10,068 bases of DNA, from assembly GCA_044376365.1 (NCBI GenBank), contig JBILLA010000081.1, forward strand, positions 1-10,068. The letters are read 5' to 3'. The translations under genes were made by a program, and so were the position numbers. Source of the stretch: JBIKWN01 sp044376365 (GTDB lineage Bacteria; Bdellovibrionota_C; UBA2361; JBIKWN01). Shown here in pieces: positions 1 through 6,479 of the stretch. The notes below the pieces were generated by a model. It had not been told where the DNA came from, did not search any database, and worked only from the letters and a program-made list of their open reading frames with translations. The number at the start of each line of letters is the position of its first letter. The first letter of the stretch is position 1.

Positions 1-198
1 CGTGGTGCTTTTTTTATTTTTGGAGTCTTCTACGATTTTTCGGTACTCCTCTGCGCATGCAAGAAGTTCTTTGCTTTGAACTTCAAGTGCAGTTGCCTGA
101 TGAAGCACGTGTTTAGAGAGACTCTCTATCTCTCGATCTTCTGGTCGTGTAAGGAGGTATGGGTCAACCTGTCTGCGGTAAGTTTCTTTTTTGTGCAT
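1..198 (-). CDS. Hypothetical protein, N-terminal part only (runs off left edge)
   Basis: An open frame begins with ATG at 198 and stays open for 66 codons to the window edge, so the C-terminus is missing. The protein starts MHKKETYRRQVDPYLL and is highly charged. From about residue 20 it looks helical (EDREIESLSKHV, then EVQSKELLACAEEYRKIVE), consistent with a short coiled coil. There is no signal peptide or membrane segment in the visible part. An in-frame TAG lies six codons upstream of the ATG, which fixes this as the first ATG. An AGAGG motif about 12 nt upstream is a somewhat distant ribosome binding site. I do not recognise a family. A plausible promoter lies 40-65 bases upstream. Confidence 0.6.
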   Translation of the reverse strand, partial: MHKKETYRRQVDPYLLTRPEDREIESLSKHVLHQATALEVQSKELLACAEEYRKIVEDSKNKKSTT

Positions 199-236
199 AC
201 GAGTATGTGACCTCTAGGATATGAAGCGTTTCCAAT

Positions 237-264
237 ATTTTATCTTGGCTTAGCCGCTAAGCAA
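237..264 (-). promoter_or_regulatory. Putative promoter with internal 15-bp palindrome
   Basis: On the minus strand TTGCTT (264-259) and TAAAAT (242-237) are separated by 16 bases, fitting a sigma70-type promoter for the partial gene starting at 198. The spacer overlaps a perfect inverted repeat, GCTTAG-CCG-CTAAGC, at 248-262. This could be an operator for a dimeric regulator or a chance short hairpin. The call rests on motif match only. Confidence 0.35.
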
Positions 265-322
265 TGCTGCTGATTGGGAATCAAAAGATTTCCTATGGTT
301 GATTGAGGAAAAACTCATTTTG

Positions 323-346
323 TACCTGTACCGGGGCTACTTTGTA
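323..346 (+). repeat. 24-bp dispersed direct repeat, copy 1
   Basis: This copy starts TACCTGTACC and ends CTACTTTGTA, with CGGG between. It is identical over 24 bases to the copies at 4123, 4147 and 4768 and in the same orientation. Similarity extends into the flanks: TCATTTT sits on the left, one base before the core, as at 4123, and AACCTAAA on the right resembles AACTTAAA after the copy at 4147. It lies between the 3' end of the 380-955 gene and the upstream region of the leftmost partial gene, and marks the left side of the AT-rich block. Confidence 0.9.
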
Positions 347-379
347 ACCTAAAGGCATTTAATACTAAATTGTATCTAT

Positions 380-955
380 CTATACAGTTGGATCGAGCTG
401 TGATTTATCGCCAATTAAAGTCAGAAAGAACACTAACATCGGTTTCCATATTACCCAAAAAATTCCCATAGCAAATCCGATCGGTGCTATCGCTGTAACG
501 CTACCGACAGTGGGCATATAGGAAGCGTAAACTGTTTTCCCAACAAAAATGAGCATAATGGAGATGATAAGATCCAGAACTACAGCCATGCGCAACATAA
601 AAATCCCCCGTAGTTCTAACCTTCGTAACCAAATACCACCAACTAAATAACCAATTCCGAGGAGAATTCCTAAGATTCCCGTCATGAGTGTATAAAGAAA
701 ATAGTTTGAATCTTCCGACATGGCTTTAACTTTTTCTATTGTTTCTGAGTATTGCGATGGATCCATCATCTGAAGATCTGGTGGCAATTTACTTCTGTCC
801 ATTTTAGACATCATCTCCATCGATTGCTCCATAGTAGATGAACTAAATTTCAACATGACTGGCGTAAGTACTGAAGAGCCTAATTTAAGTACTCCTCCAA
901 TAAAGTATAAAATACAAAGCACGAAAGTTATTTTTATCCAAAGTGGGCGATGCAT
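380..955 (-). CDS. Four-helix integral membrane protein of unknown function
   Basis: The protein has 191 residues if it starts at ATG 955. The frame could extend to TTG 970, but AGGA lies 8 nt before ATG 955 and that spacing favours the inner start. Predicted helices are at about residues 7-28, 84-109, 118-139 and 156-182. Between the first two lies a hydrophilic, methionine-rich loop (about 42-64, with MEQSMEMMSKMDR), probably on one face of the membrane. I do not recognise a family. The gene is divergent from the GntR/ABC operon and one of the two promoters inside the shared operator (1011-1053) faces it. It is therefore probably co-regulated with the transporter and may be an accessory or immunity-type membrane component. 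That role is inference from position only. Confidence 0.75.
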   Translation of the reverse strand: MHRPLWIKITFVLCILYFIGGVLKLGSSVLTPVMLKFSSSTMEQSMEMMSKMDRSKLPPDLQMMDPSQYSETIEKVKAMSEDSNYFLYTLMTGILGILLGIGYLVGGIWLRRLELRGIFMLRMAVVLDLIISIMLIFVGKTVYASYMPTVGSVTAIAPIGFAMGIFWVIWKPMLVFFLTLIGDKSQLDPTV

Positions 956-1010
956 ATAGGTTGTCCTCAAAAAGTATTATTCAAAAAGGCCCTTAAATAT
1001 AAAGTATATG

Positions 1011-1053
1011 TTGACGTATAGGTGTACTATAGCACATAATACACCTATGTCAA
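1011..1053. promoter_or_regulatory. Divergent face-to-face promoters inside a YtrA-type operator
   Basis: A long inverted repeat has arms TTGAC-gt-ATAGGTGTA (1011-1026) and TACACCTATGTCAA (1040-1053). They match at 14 of 14 positions if the 2-nt bulge on the left is allowed, around a 13-bp centre. Its core is GGTG-N17-CACC, close to the long-spaced GGTG/CACC operators I recall for YtrA-subfamily GntR regulators. The plus-strand promoter is TTGACG (1011-1016), 18 bp, CATAAT (1035-1040). The minus-strand promoter is TTGACA (1053-1048), 16 bp, TATAGT (1031-1026). Both lie wholly within the palindrome, so bound repressor should block both directions, and the two polymerases should also exclude each other. 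Confidence 0.75.
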
Positions 1054-1087
1054 CTGTAATCAATGTATTGATTCAGAAGTTTTTTCT

Positions 1088-1480
1088 ATGGCCTTAGGGT
1101 TTATCGTTTCATTAAGCGCAGGGATGCCTATTTACGAACAGGTGGTTCGAGCTGTTAAGAAATCAATCGTGTCTGGAGAGCTAAAGATTGGGCAGCAGTT
1201 CCCATCTGTACGTGAATTAAGTAGGGAACTCAAAATTAATCCTAATACTGCTCAGAAGATCTTAGAGAATTTAGTACGAGAAAAGCTTGTTGAAGTAAGG
1301 CCTGGAATTGGATCTGTGATCTGCGCCGGAAGCGCACCAAATGAAGAACGATCGGAAATAATACTGGGCGATAAACTCAGTAACTTAATTGTAGATGCTA
1401 AAGCACTTGGAGTTGATAAAGCAACATTTCTGAAAGCGGTAGAGAAACATTGGATGATTCAAAAACATAAGGTGAAATAA
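1088..1480 (+). CDS. GntR-family transcriptional regulator, YtrA subfamily
   Basis: This 130-residue protein has an N-terminal winged helix-turn-helix at about residues 14-80. It shows the family signature PIYEQVVRAVKKSIVSGEL, then FPSVRELSRELKINPNTAQK as the recognition region and RPGIGSVI as the wing. A short helical tail of about 50 residues follows instead of the large effector domain of FadR or HutC types, which is the hallmark of the YtrA subfamily. These regulators usually repress their own ABC-transporter operon. In Bacillus subtilis the ytr operon responds to some cell-wall antibiotics (family knowledge). The start fits the family's usual distance to PIYEQ, but its Shine-Dalgarno is weak. 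A self-regulatory operator lies just upstream at 1011-1053. The stop codon overlaps the ATPase start (TAATG). Confidence 0.92.
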   Translation: MALGFIVSLSAGMPIYEQVVRAVKKSIVSGELKIGQQFPSVRELSRELKINPNTAQKILENLVREKLVEVRPGIGSVICAGSAPNEERSEIILGDKLSNLIVDAKALGVDKATFLKAVEKHWMIQKHKVK

Positions 1481-2373
1481 TGAATGTAATTGAAGCACGC
1501 GATCTCATAGTAAGATTTGATGGTATTGCAGTTCTAAAAAAACTTTCTTGGTCTCTCGAAGAAGGTAAGATTACAGCACTAGTTGGTCCAAACGGAAGTG
1601 GAAAGACATCGTTTATACGAACACTCTTTAATATCTACCCATACAAAGGTACCCTCAAAATATTGGGATGTGAATCAACTAAATTAACTCCTGCAATTTT
1701 ACAGAATATTGGATACATGGCTGATGGTCAGGTACTGCCTGAGTGGATGACTATTAAACAATTATCCTCATTTTGTAGATCATTGTATCCTACATGGGAT
1801 GATTCGCTATGTTCAAAAATGATTAACGAATTAGATATTCCGACTAATAAGCCTTTGAAATTTTTCTCCAGAGGTATGAAAGCTAAAGCTGCTTTGGTAT
1901 CTGCACTGGCTTACAAACCTAAACTTTTAATACTCGATGAGCCTTTTAGTGGGCTTGATGCTAAAGTAAGAGAAGAAGTCGTTGATTCAATTTTAGAACT
2001 CGTTCGAGAAGCAGGTCTTTCAGTTTTTATCTCTTCACATGACCTCCCTGAAATTGAGCAGATTACTGATTCGATAGGGTTTCTGTCAGATGGTAAGATT
2101 CAGATAGATGGATCTATGGATACAATACTAAGTAAATTTAAGCGTATTGTAGCTACTCTACCATCCATATTCGATTCGAAAACAGTAATAAAGAGCAGTT
2201 GGCTAGATGTTTCTATACATGAAGGTCGTATTGAGTTTGTAGATACTGAGTTTAATGAGCAGATGCTTAGAGAATATATTAATTCTGTAGCATCCGGTGC
2301 TGAAGTAACACAAATTGTACCTCTATCATTAAAAGAGATCTATCTTCAGATTTCTAAGAATAAACAAAAATAA
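1480..2373 (+). CDS. ABC transporter ATP-binding protein, YtrB/BcrA-like
   Basis: This 297-residue nucleotide-binding subunit has Walker A GPNGSGKT (36-43), a signature region reading SRGMK (130-134) in place of the classical LSGGQ, Walker B LLILDEP (149-155), D-loop SGLD (157-160) and H-loop His187 in SSHD. The PEWMTI (88-92 region), YPTWD (103-107) and SRGM elements are, from memory, typical of ATPases encoded beside YtrA-type regulators. About 85 residues follow the ATPase core and are probably a regulatory or dimer tail. It should power the permease encoded 11 nt downstream. The start ATG overlaps the repressor stop by one base and AAGGTG lies just upstream, so the genes are translationally coupled. 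The substrate cannot be read from the sequence. Confidence 0.93.
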   Translation: MNVIEARDLIVRFDGIAVLKKLSWSLEEGKITALVGPNGSGKTSFIRTLFNIYPYKGTLKILGCESTKLTPAILQNIGYMADGQVLPEWMTIKQLSSFCRSLYPTWDDSLCSKMINELDIPTNKPLKFFSRGMKAKAALVSALAYKPKLLILDEPFSGLDAKVREEVVDSILELVREAGLSVFISSHDLPEIEQITDSIGFLSDGKIQIDGSMDTILSKFKRIVATLPSIFDSKTVIKSSWLDVSIHEGRIEFVDTEFNEQMLREYINSVASGAEVTQIVPLSLKEIYLQISKNKQK

Positions 2374-2384
2374 AGGGAAATATA

Positions 2385-4052
2385 GTGTCAACTATTTTTG
2401 CAATAATCAGAAAAGATATCTCACACTTTCGACTACTTTTTATTACATGGCTTTTTTTTCTTTTCTTTGCCACTTATGTAGAAACATTTAATTTTAAAGG
2501 TTCGTATGAAATATGGCTCATTGCTTCGGCAAAAGAAGGGCTGTTCTTTTTGCTGAGAGCATTACGATGGATGATTCCATTTTTTGTTGTCATCCCAATA
2601 GTTACACATGATAATTCTTTGAATCTGCCCAACTCCTTTTGGCATACAAGGCCCATATCGCGACTACAACTTTTTCTTTCTAAATTCAGTTTACTATTTA
2701 TCTTTGTGGTACTCCTACCAGCGTTTTCAGAAACTTTTATGCTTGTGTGTAAAGGAGTTCCTCAAAACGAAGTGTTCGGCACTCTATTTGACGTTCTCTT
2801 ACGTGAATTGTTGATACTAGTTGTAGCTTTTTTACTTTCGGCTGTGACAGTTGATTTTTATCAATTTATAATGGTTCTTTTTTTATTTGTGGGAACCTTT
2901 GTTATAGGTGCTATCTGCAGTTTTGCTATGCGAAGCTTATTTTTAGTATCTACGAATGGTTTCCTTAATACAAATTTTGATTCATCTCTTCTAAGTAAAT
3001 TATTTAGTTTTCATATTTCACCTGTAATTCTTGATTCACTAATAGTGCCACTAATCTTTGGGCTCTGTGCTTATATTCAATATCTTTATGGGAAGCGTTT
3101 ATTGACCGCACTTTCACTATCTGCTCTGATAATATTTTACGTATCAGTCGTATTTAAACAAGATTATTCAAGTACACTAATCTCGAATCAAGCTGAAGCT
3201 CCGCAAGCTATAAGCGGGTCTATAAGCGCAAAAATAGTAGATGTTTCATTTCCGAATCAACCTTCTAATGATGAATCTATAAGAGAGGTGGAAATTAAAA
3301 TTTCACTCAATGAATTTCCAGACAAAATGGCGATGAAAGAAATATCAGCGAAAGCTCGCTTTCACCTGGATGATGATTCAATTGTTGAACTTAATGATGG
3401 ATGGATCGCAAGAGAAGCTCCCTCAAGTGTTTTGATAAGTAAAAGAGGGATTGAGAACTTTTTAACTGAACGCTTTAAAAATAATGTGAAGGTTAATTTC
3501 AAAGATCCCCAGTACTACAAAATTGTTTTCACAGGCAGCGCGCAAGATATTGCGCGAATTAAATCTAAAGCGAAGTTAAAAAGCATTCAACTTGTTGTTA
3601 AAGGTGTTACTTTTGATGAATACTTTTCAACTAAACTTGATATGAATACTGTATATGAAGATTATCCTTATCATTATACCGTCGTTCCATTTTCTACTAA
3701 TACTCTACAGGGACAATTCTCTCAGAGTATTCTAGGGATAAATGAAAGATATTTTACGAGAAGTAGAATAGAGGAGGAAATTTATCAAAAAGGCGATGAG
3801 GAAATTAGCATTGCAGTTAATACTACGACAAATGAGGCCACTTTACTTTCTAGAAAGACAATTTGCACAAGCGGAATTACAAATTCATTTGTAACGGAAG
3901 TTTTTGAAATTTTCAAGCCTTCAATAAATGAGAAAGCTATCAATATAGATCAAAATTGGATTAGAAATTCAAGTTTTATTCGTCTTAGATCTGTTGGTGA
4001 TAAGATTAATGAACCAGTTTATGAAATATTTGCAGGGGATAAATTACCGTAA
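2385..4052 (+). CDS. ABC-2 type permease with large C-terminal extramembrane domain
   Basis: This 555-residue protein starts with GTG, with GGGA 6-7 nt upstream. The first half is hydrophobic, with helices at about residues 16-36, 56-75, 97-118, 139-157, 160-181, 213-235 and 238-257. The FWHTRPISR motif (85-93) between the second and third helices is typical of ABC-2 permeases paired with BcrA/YtrB-like ATPases. Residues 260-555, more than half the protein, are hydrophilic with no further helix. With seven helices and a cytoplasmic N-terminus this domain would lie outside the membrane, perhaps for substrate capture or interaction with the envelope; a count of six helices would place it inside. 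I see no known motif in it. It is the last gene of the operon, followed by the tandem repeat pair. Sequence is markedly AT-rich. Confidence 0.85.
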   Translation: MSTIFAIIRKDISHFRLLFITWLFFLFFATYVETFNFKGSYEIWLIASAKEGLFFLLRALRWMIPFFVVIPIVTHDNSLNLPNSFWHTRPISRLQLFLSKFSLLFIFVVLLPAFSETFMLVCKGVPQNEVFGTLFDVLLRELLILVVAFLLSAVTVDFYQFIMVLFLFVGTFVIGAICSFAMRSLFLVSTNGFLNTNFDSSLLSKLFSFHISPVILDSLIVPLIFGLCAYIQYLYGKRLLTALSLSALIIFYVSVVFKQDYSSTLISNQAEAPQAISGSISAKIVDVSFPNQPSNDESIREVEIKISLNEFPDKMAMKEISAKARFHLDDDSIVELNDGWIAREAPSSVLISKRGIENFLTERFKNNVKVNFKDPQYYKIVFTGSAQDIARIKSKAKLKSIQLVVKGVTFDEYFSTKLDMNTVYEDYPYHYTVVPFSTNTLQGQFSQSILGINERYFTRSRIEEEIYQKGDEEISIAVNTTTNEATLLSRKTICTSGITNSFVTEVFEIFKPSINEKAINIDQNWIRNSSFIRLRSVGDKINEPVYEIFAGDKLP

Positions 4053-4122
4053 AAGTAAAACTCAAAATCTATTTGTTTCTTATTGAGTAGCATTCTCTGC
4101 GATTTCTTATAAGATCATTTTA

Positions 4123-4146
4123 TACCTGTACCGGGGCTACTTTGTA
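4123..4146 (+). repeat. 24-bp dispersed direct repeat, copy 2 (tandem with copy 3)
   Basis: Identical to the copies at 323, 4147 and 4768. It abuts copy 3 with no spacer, and its left flank contains TCATTTT as at copy 1. It starts 71 nt after the permease stop codon. Copies 1 and 2 bracket the divergent membrane-protein/GntR/ABC block at a start-to-start distance of 3,800 bp. Confidence 0.92.
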
Positions 4147-4170
4147 TACCTGTACCGGGGCTACTTTGTA
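4147..4170 (+). repeat. 24-bp dispersed direct repeat, copy 3 (tandem with copy 2)
   Basis: A perfect head-to-tail duplicate of copy 2. Its right flank AACTTAAA resembles that of copy 1 (AACCTAAA). The pair therefore reads as left flank, core, core, right flank. That would be expected from slippage or recombination between repeat copies. AAGATCATTTTA on the left and TAAAATCTT on the right form an imperfect inverted repeat around the pair. Confidence 0.92.
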
Positions 4171-4273
4171 ACTTAAAATCTTCTATTTTATCTGAACCAA
4201 AAAGGCTCAACATGCCGACACGTGAGAAGGTGAGTTTAAGTTGGTTTAATTAGTGTTTAAATGGGAAACTGAT

Positions 4274-4759
4274 ATGGAAAATTGTATGAATAAAAGAGTG
4301 ATTTTGAGTGCTATGTTATGTGGTTTGTTGATGGTGTTATCATCGAATAATGCAATCGCAGAAAAGAAATCTTCAGATAAAGCTCGCACGTCAGTATATT
4401 TAGTATCGGCTCAAGCGACTTATGAAGGCTGCCAGAATGAGACCGTCACCACTGATCATGTTGGTTCAATTCGCATTAGAAGAAATTCTGTCGTCCTTCG
4501 ATTAAACGACATGCCTATTCTCAGGGGGCGTGTCAAACTATACCATCAAACCACTCTTTTTGGCGCTCAACTTGATGGATTATCATTAGAACGATTCACT
4601 GTTGACACATCTGATATTCGTAATACCGCAGAGCGATACCAGGGAATTCCATCAGAAATTTCTGCAGGGATCGAAATTGAAAGAATCCAAGGGGCGCAAA
4701 ATATTTGTACTGACTCGGGTCGTTTGGATTTGATACTAGGTAAGCGTGGGTCGCGCTGA
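4274..4759 (+). CDS. Small exported protein of unknown function
   Basis: This is a 161-residue protein from ATG 4274, which has GGGA 7 nt upstream. An ATG at 4286 also has GGAAA before it and gives the cleanest signal peptide (MNKRVILSAMLCGLL, then MVLSSNNAIA with probable cleavage after AIA). The frame can extend to GTG 4253, but that start lacks support. The mature part is about 130 residues, probably mostly beta strand, with two cysteines (YEGCQNE and QNICTDS) that could form a disulfide in the periplasm. I recognise no family. The gene sits alone between copies 3 and 4 of the 24-bp repeat, as if it were a separate cassette. It is plausibly periplasmic or secreted; its function is unknown. 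Confidence 0.75.
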   Translation: MENCMNKRVILSAMLCGLLMVLSSNNAIAEKKSSDKARTSVYLVSAQATYEGCQNETVTTDHVGSIRIRRNSVVLRLNDMPILRGRVKLYHQTTLFGAQLDGLSLERFTVDTSDIRNTAERYQGIPSEISAGIEIERIQGAQNICTDSGRLDLILGKRGSR

Positions 4760-4767
4760 TAAATTTA

Positions 4768-4791
4768 TACCTGTACCGGGGCTACTTTGTA
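4768..4791 (+). repeat. 24-bp dispersed direct repeat, copy 4
   Basis: Identical to copies 1-3 and in the same orientation, starting 8 nt after the stop of the exported-protein gene. The right flank begins AACTTA as at copy 3, while the left flank (AAATTTA) is only loosely similar to copies 1 and 2. It is the last copy before the pdh operon and so marks the right edge of the AT-rich, repeat-bracketed region. Confidence 0.92.
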
Positions 4792-4836
4792 ACTTATTGA
4801 TGACAGGCATAAAGAGTTAAATTTATAAGATCTTTT

Positions 4837-4854
4837 AAAACAGGGAAGCCCTGT
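4837..4854 (-). terminator. Probable intrinsic terminator of the pdhA-pdhB-carbonic anhydrase operon
   Basis: Read on the minus strand, ACAGGG-CTT-CCCTGT forms a perfect 6-bp stem with a 3-nt loop, followed directly by TTT and then AAAA. It lies about 43 nt beyond the stop of the gamma carbonic anhydrase-like gene. The U-run is short, so termination may be leaky. There is no T-run on the plus strand side. Confidence 0.5.
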
Positions 4855-4897
4855 ACTAAAAAAAGCTATTGCTGCATAAAGTACAAACAAGAGTTAG

Positions 4898-5425
4898 CTA
4901 TGGCTGGTTCAAGAAAAACTCATTGAGCGTCTTTCCTGTCTCAACATACCCTCGTGCTGATTGAGCGATATGCTGTACCTCTGCGTCGGTCAGAGTGCGA
5001 ACTGCTTTGGCAGGGCTTCCAAGAATTAGGGATCGCTCGGGGAATGTTTTGCCCTCAGTGACAAGGCTGTTTGCTCCGACGATACAGTACTTAGGAATGA
5101 CCGCTTCATCGAGGATAGTGGATCCCATCCCGATGATGCAGTTATCGCCAATGGTACAACCGTGGATAATGGCTCGGTGACCAATCGTGACTTCTGCACC
5201 TACTATGCAGGGAGTTCTGCCGTGTGAAGTATGGAGTAGGGAGTGCTCTTGTATGTTGGTATTATCGCCAACCGATATTGCTTCGATGTCGCCACGCAGC
5301 ACGCTTCCGAAAAAAATAGAAACGTGCTGTCCAAGTTTCACGTCACCGATAATCCAACTATCAGGAGCGATAAAGCAGCTTTCATGAACGAGGGGCTGCT
5401 TCGCTTGATAGGGGATAATCGCCAT
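4898..5425 (-). CDS. Gamma-class carbonic anhydrase-like hexapeptide-repeat protein
   Basis: A 175-residue left-handed beta-helix protein of the gamma carbonic anhydrase/YrdA/PaaY group, full length for this family. It shows conserved RGD (44-46), NIQ (57-59) and three candidate metal ligands: His65 in LLHTS, and His83 and His88 in IGHRAIIHG. Hexapeptide-type turns such as IGDNCIIGMGS follow, then the family's closing GSPAK (137-140) and a C-terminal helix. The three-histidine site is intact, but the two acidic-loop glutamates of archaeal Cam are not evident, so CO2 hydration is possible but not assured. It begins 5 nt after pdhB stops and ends the operon. The ribosome binding site is weak (AAAGA), which suggests coupling to pdhB translation. 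Confidence 0.9.
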   Translation of the reverse strand: MAIIPYQAKQPLVHESCFIAPDSWIIGDVKLGQHVSIFFGSVLRGDIEAISVGDNTNIQEHSLLHTSHGRTPCIVGAEVTIGHRAIIHGCTIGDNCIIGMGSTILDEAVIPKYCIVGANSLVTEGKTFPERSLILGSPAKAVRTLTDAEVQHIAQSARGYVETGKTLNEFFLNQP

Positions 5426-5430
5426 GTCTT

Positions 5431-6435
5431 TTATGCGAGTACTTTAAGGGCCTCAGCAACTGCTTTGTCTTTATTTGGAAGGATGACTGCCTCGAGTGAT
5501 TTCGAGTAAGGCATCGGAACTTCAAGTGAAGAGAGCAATCGAACAGGTGCGTCTAGTTCGTCAAAGATTTCAGAGTTAATGAGGTGCGAAATATAGGCAC
5601 CATAACTTGCAACAAGATTCTGCTCTTGGATGATCAAACAGCGATGAGTCTTAGAGACAGACTTAAATATCGCTTCTTTATCAAGTGGTCGAAGTGTACG
5701 AAGGTCAACAACTTCAGCAGAGATACCCTGTTTTTCAAGCTCTTTCGCAGTATCGAGTGCAATGAATACATTCTTAGACCAGCTAATGATGGTAATGTCG
5801 GTACCCTCACGCTTAATATCAGCCTTACCAATAGGGATAATGTACTCTTCTTCAGGAACAGGGCCTTTCAGGCCGTAGGTCAGCTCACTTTCAAAGAAGC
5901 AGCATGGATTATCATCACGGATACATGCTTTAAGGAGCCCTTTCATATCGTAGGGTGTTGCAGGAGCAACAACTTTCAGTCCTGGAGTGTACGCATAGAA
6001 ATGTTCAAATGAGCTCGCATGTTGTGCGCCAAGCTGATAGGCAGCACCACCAGCACCACGGAAAGTAATAGGGCAGCTGAGCTGTCCTGCTGACATAAGG
6101 TGTCCCTTAGCGGCAGAGTTTAATATTTGATCGATAGCAATCAGTGAGAAGTTAAAGGTCATGAACTCAATCACTGGGCGCAGACCAAGCATTGCCGCAC
6201 CAACACCGATACCAGCAAAGCCGTTCTCTGCGATTGGTGTGTCGATAACTCGTTTTGAACCAAATTGCTCTAAGAGCCCCTTTGAGGCTTTGTAAGCACC
6301 ATTATATGATCCTACTTCTTCGCCCATAAGGAAGACGCGCTCATCGCGGGCCATTTCTTCTGCCATTGCTTCTTTAAGAGCATCACGAATCGCTATCTCT
6401 CGTACCTGTGGAATGTCATTCATTGCTGTTGCCAT
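5431..6435 (-). CDS. pdhB: Pyruvate dehydrogenase E1 component, beta subunit
   Basis: This 334-residue protein is full length for an E1 beta subunit (transketolase pyrimidine-binding domain, then transketolase C-terminal domain). Seen: IAIRDALKEAMAEEM at the N-terminus, MGEEVGSYNGAYKASKGL (about 37-54), RVIDTPIAENGFAGIGVGAA with the catalytic-type Glu70, PVIEFMTFNF (87-96) and, in the second half, VVDLRTLRPLD. With the alpha subunit it forms the alpha2beta2 thiamine-diphosphate enzyme that decarboxylates pyruvate and acetylates the lipoyl group of E2. The related branched-chain 2-oxoacid E1 is less likely. ATG 6435 is used, with only a weak AAGAAG upstream; a second in-frame ATG lies 12 nt further on. 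It starts 44 nt after pdhA ends. Confidence 0.95.
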   Translation of the reverse strand: MATAMNDIPQVREIAIRDALKEAMAEEMARDERVFLMGEEVGSYNGAYKASKGLLEQFGSKRVIDTPIAENGFAGIGVGAAMLGLRPVIEFMTFNFSLIAIDQILNSAAKGHLMSAGQLSCPITFRGAGGAAYQLGAQHASSFEHFYAYTPGLKVVAPATPYDMKGLLKACIRDDNPCCFFESELTYGLKGPVPEEEYIIPIGKADIKREGTDITIISWSKNVFIALDTAKELEKQGISAEVVDLRTLRPLDKEAIFKSVSKTHRCLIIQEQNLVASYGAYISHLINSEIFDELDAPVRLLSSLEVPMPYSKSLEAVILPNKDKAVAEALKVLA

Positions 6436-6479
6436 CGACTTCTTGATGAAAAAATAAAAACGTTAACTACTCTGTTGCC

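Noticed and set aside
4123..4170. Tandem repeat pair as the terminator of the ABC operon
   Set aside because: The repeats are direct, not inverted, do not form a GC-rich hairpin and lack a following T-run; the flanking inverted repeat is imperfect and AT-only.
4123..4791. CRISPR array
   Set aside because: Only four copies with gaps of 3,800, 24 and 621 bp start to start, so there are no regular spacers, and no cas gene is present.
5584..6012. 142-codon plus-strand open frame
   Set aside because: It lies entirely antisense to pdhB, which has clear family motifs across the region; it has no ribosome binding site and no recognisable protein features.
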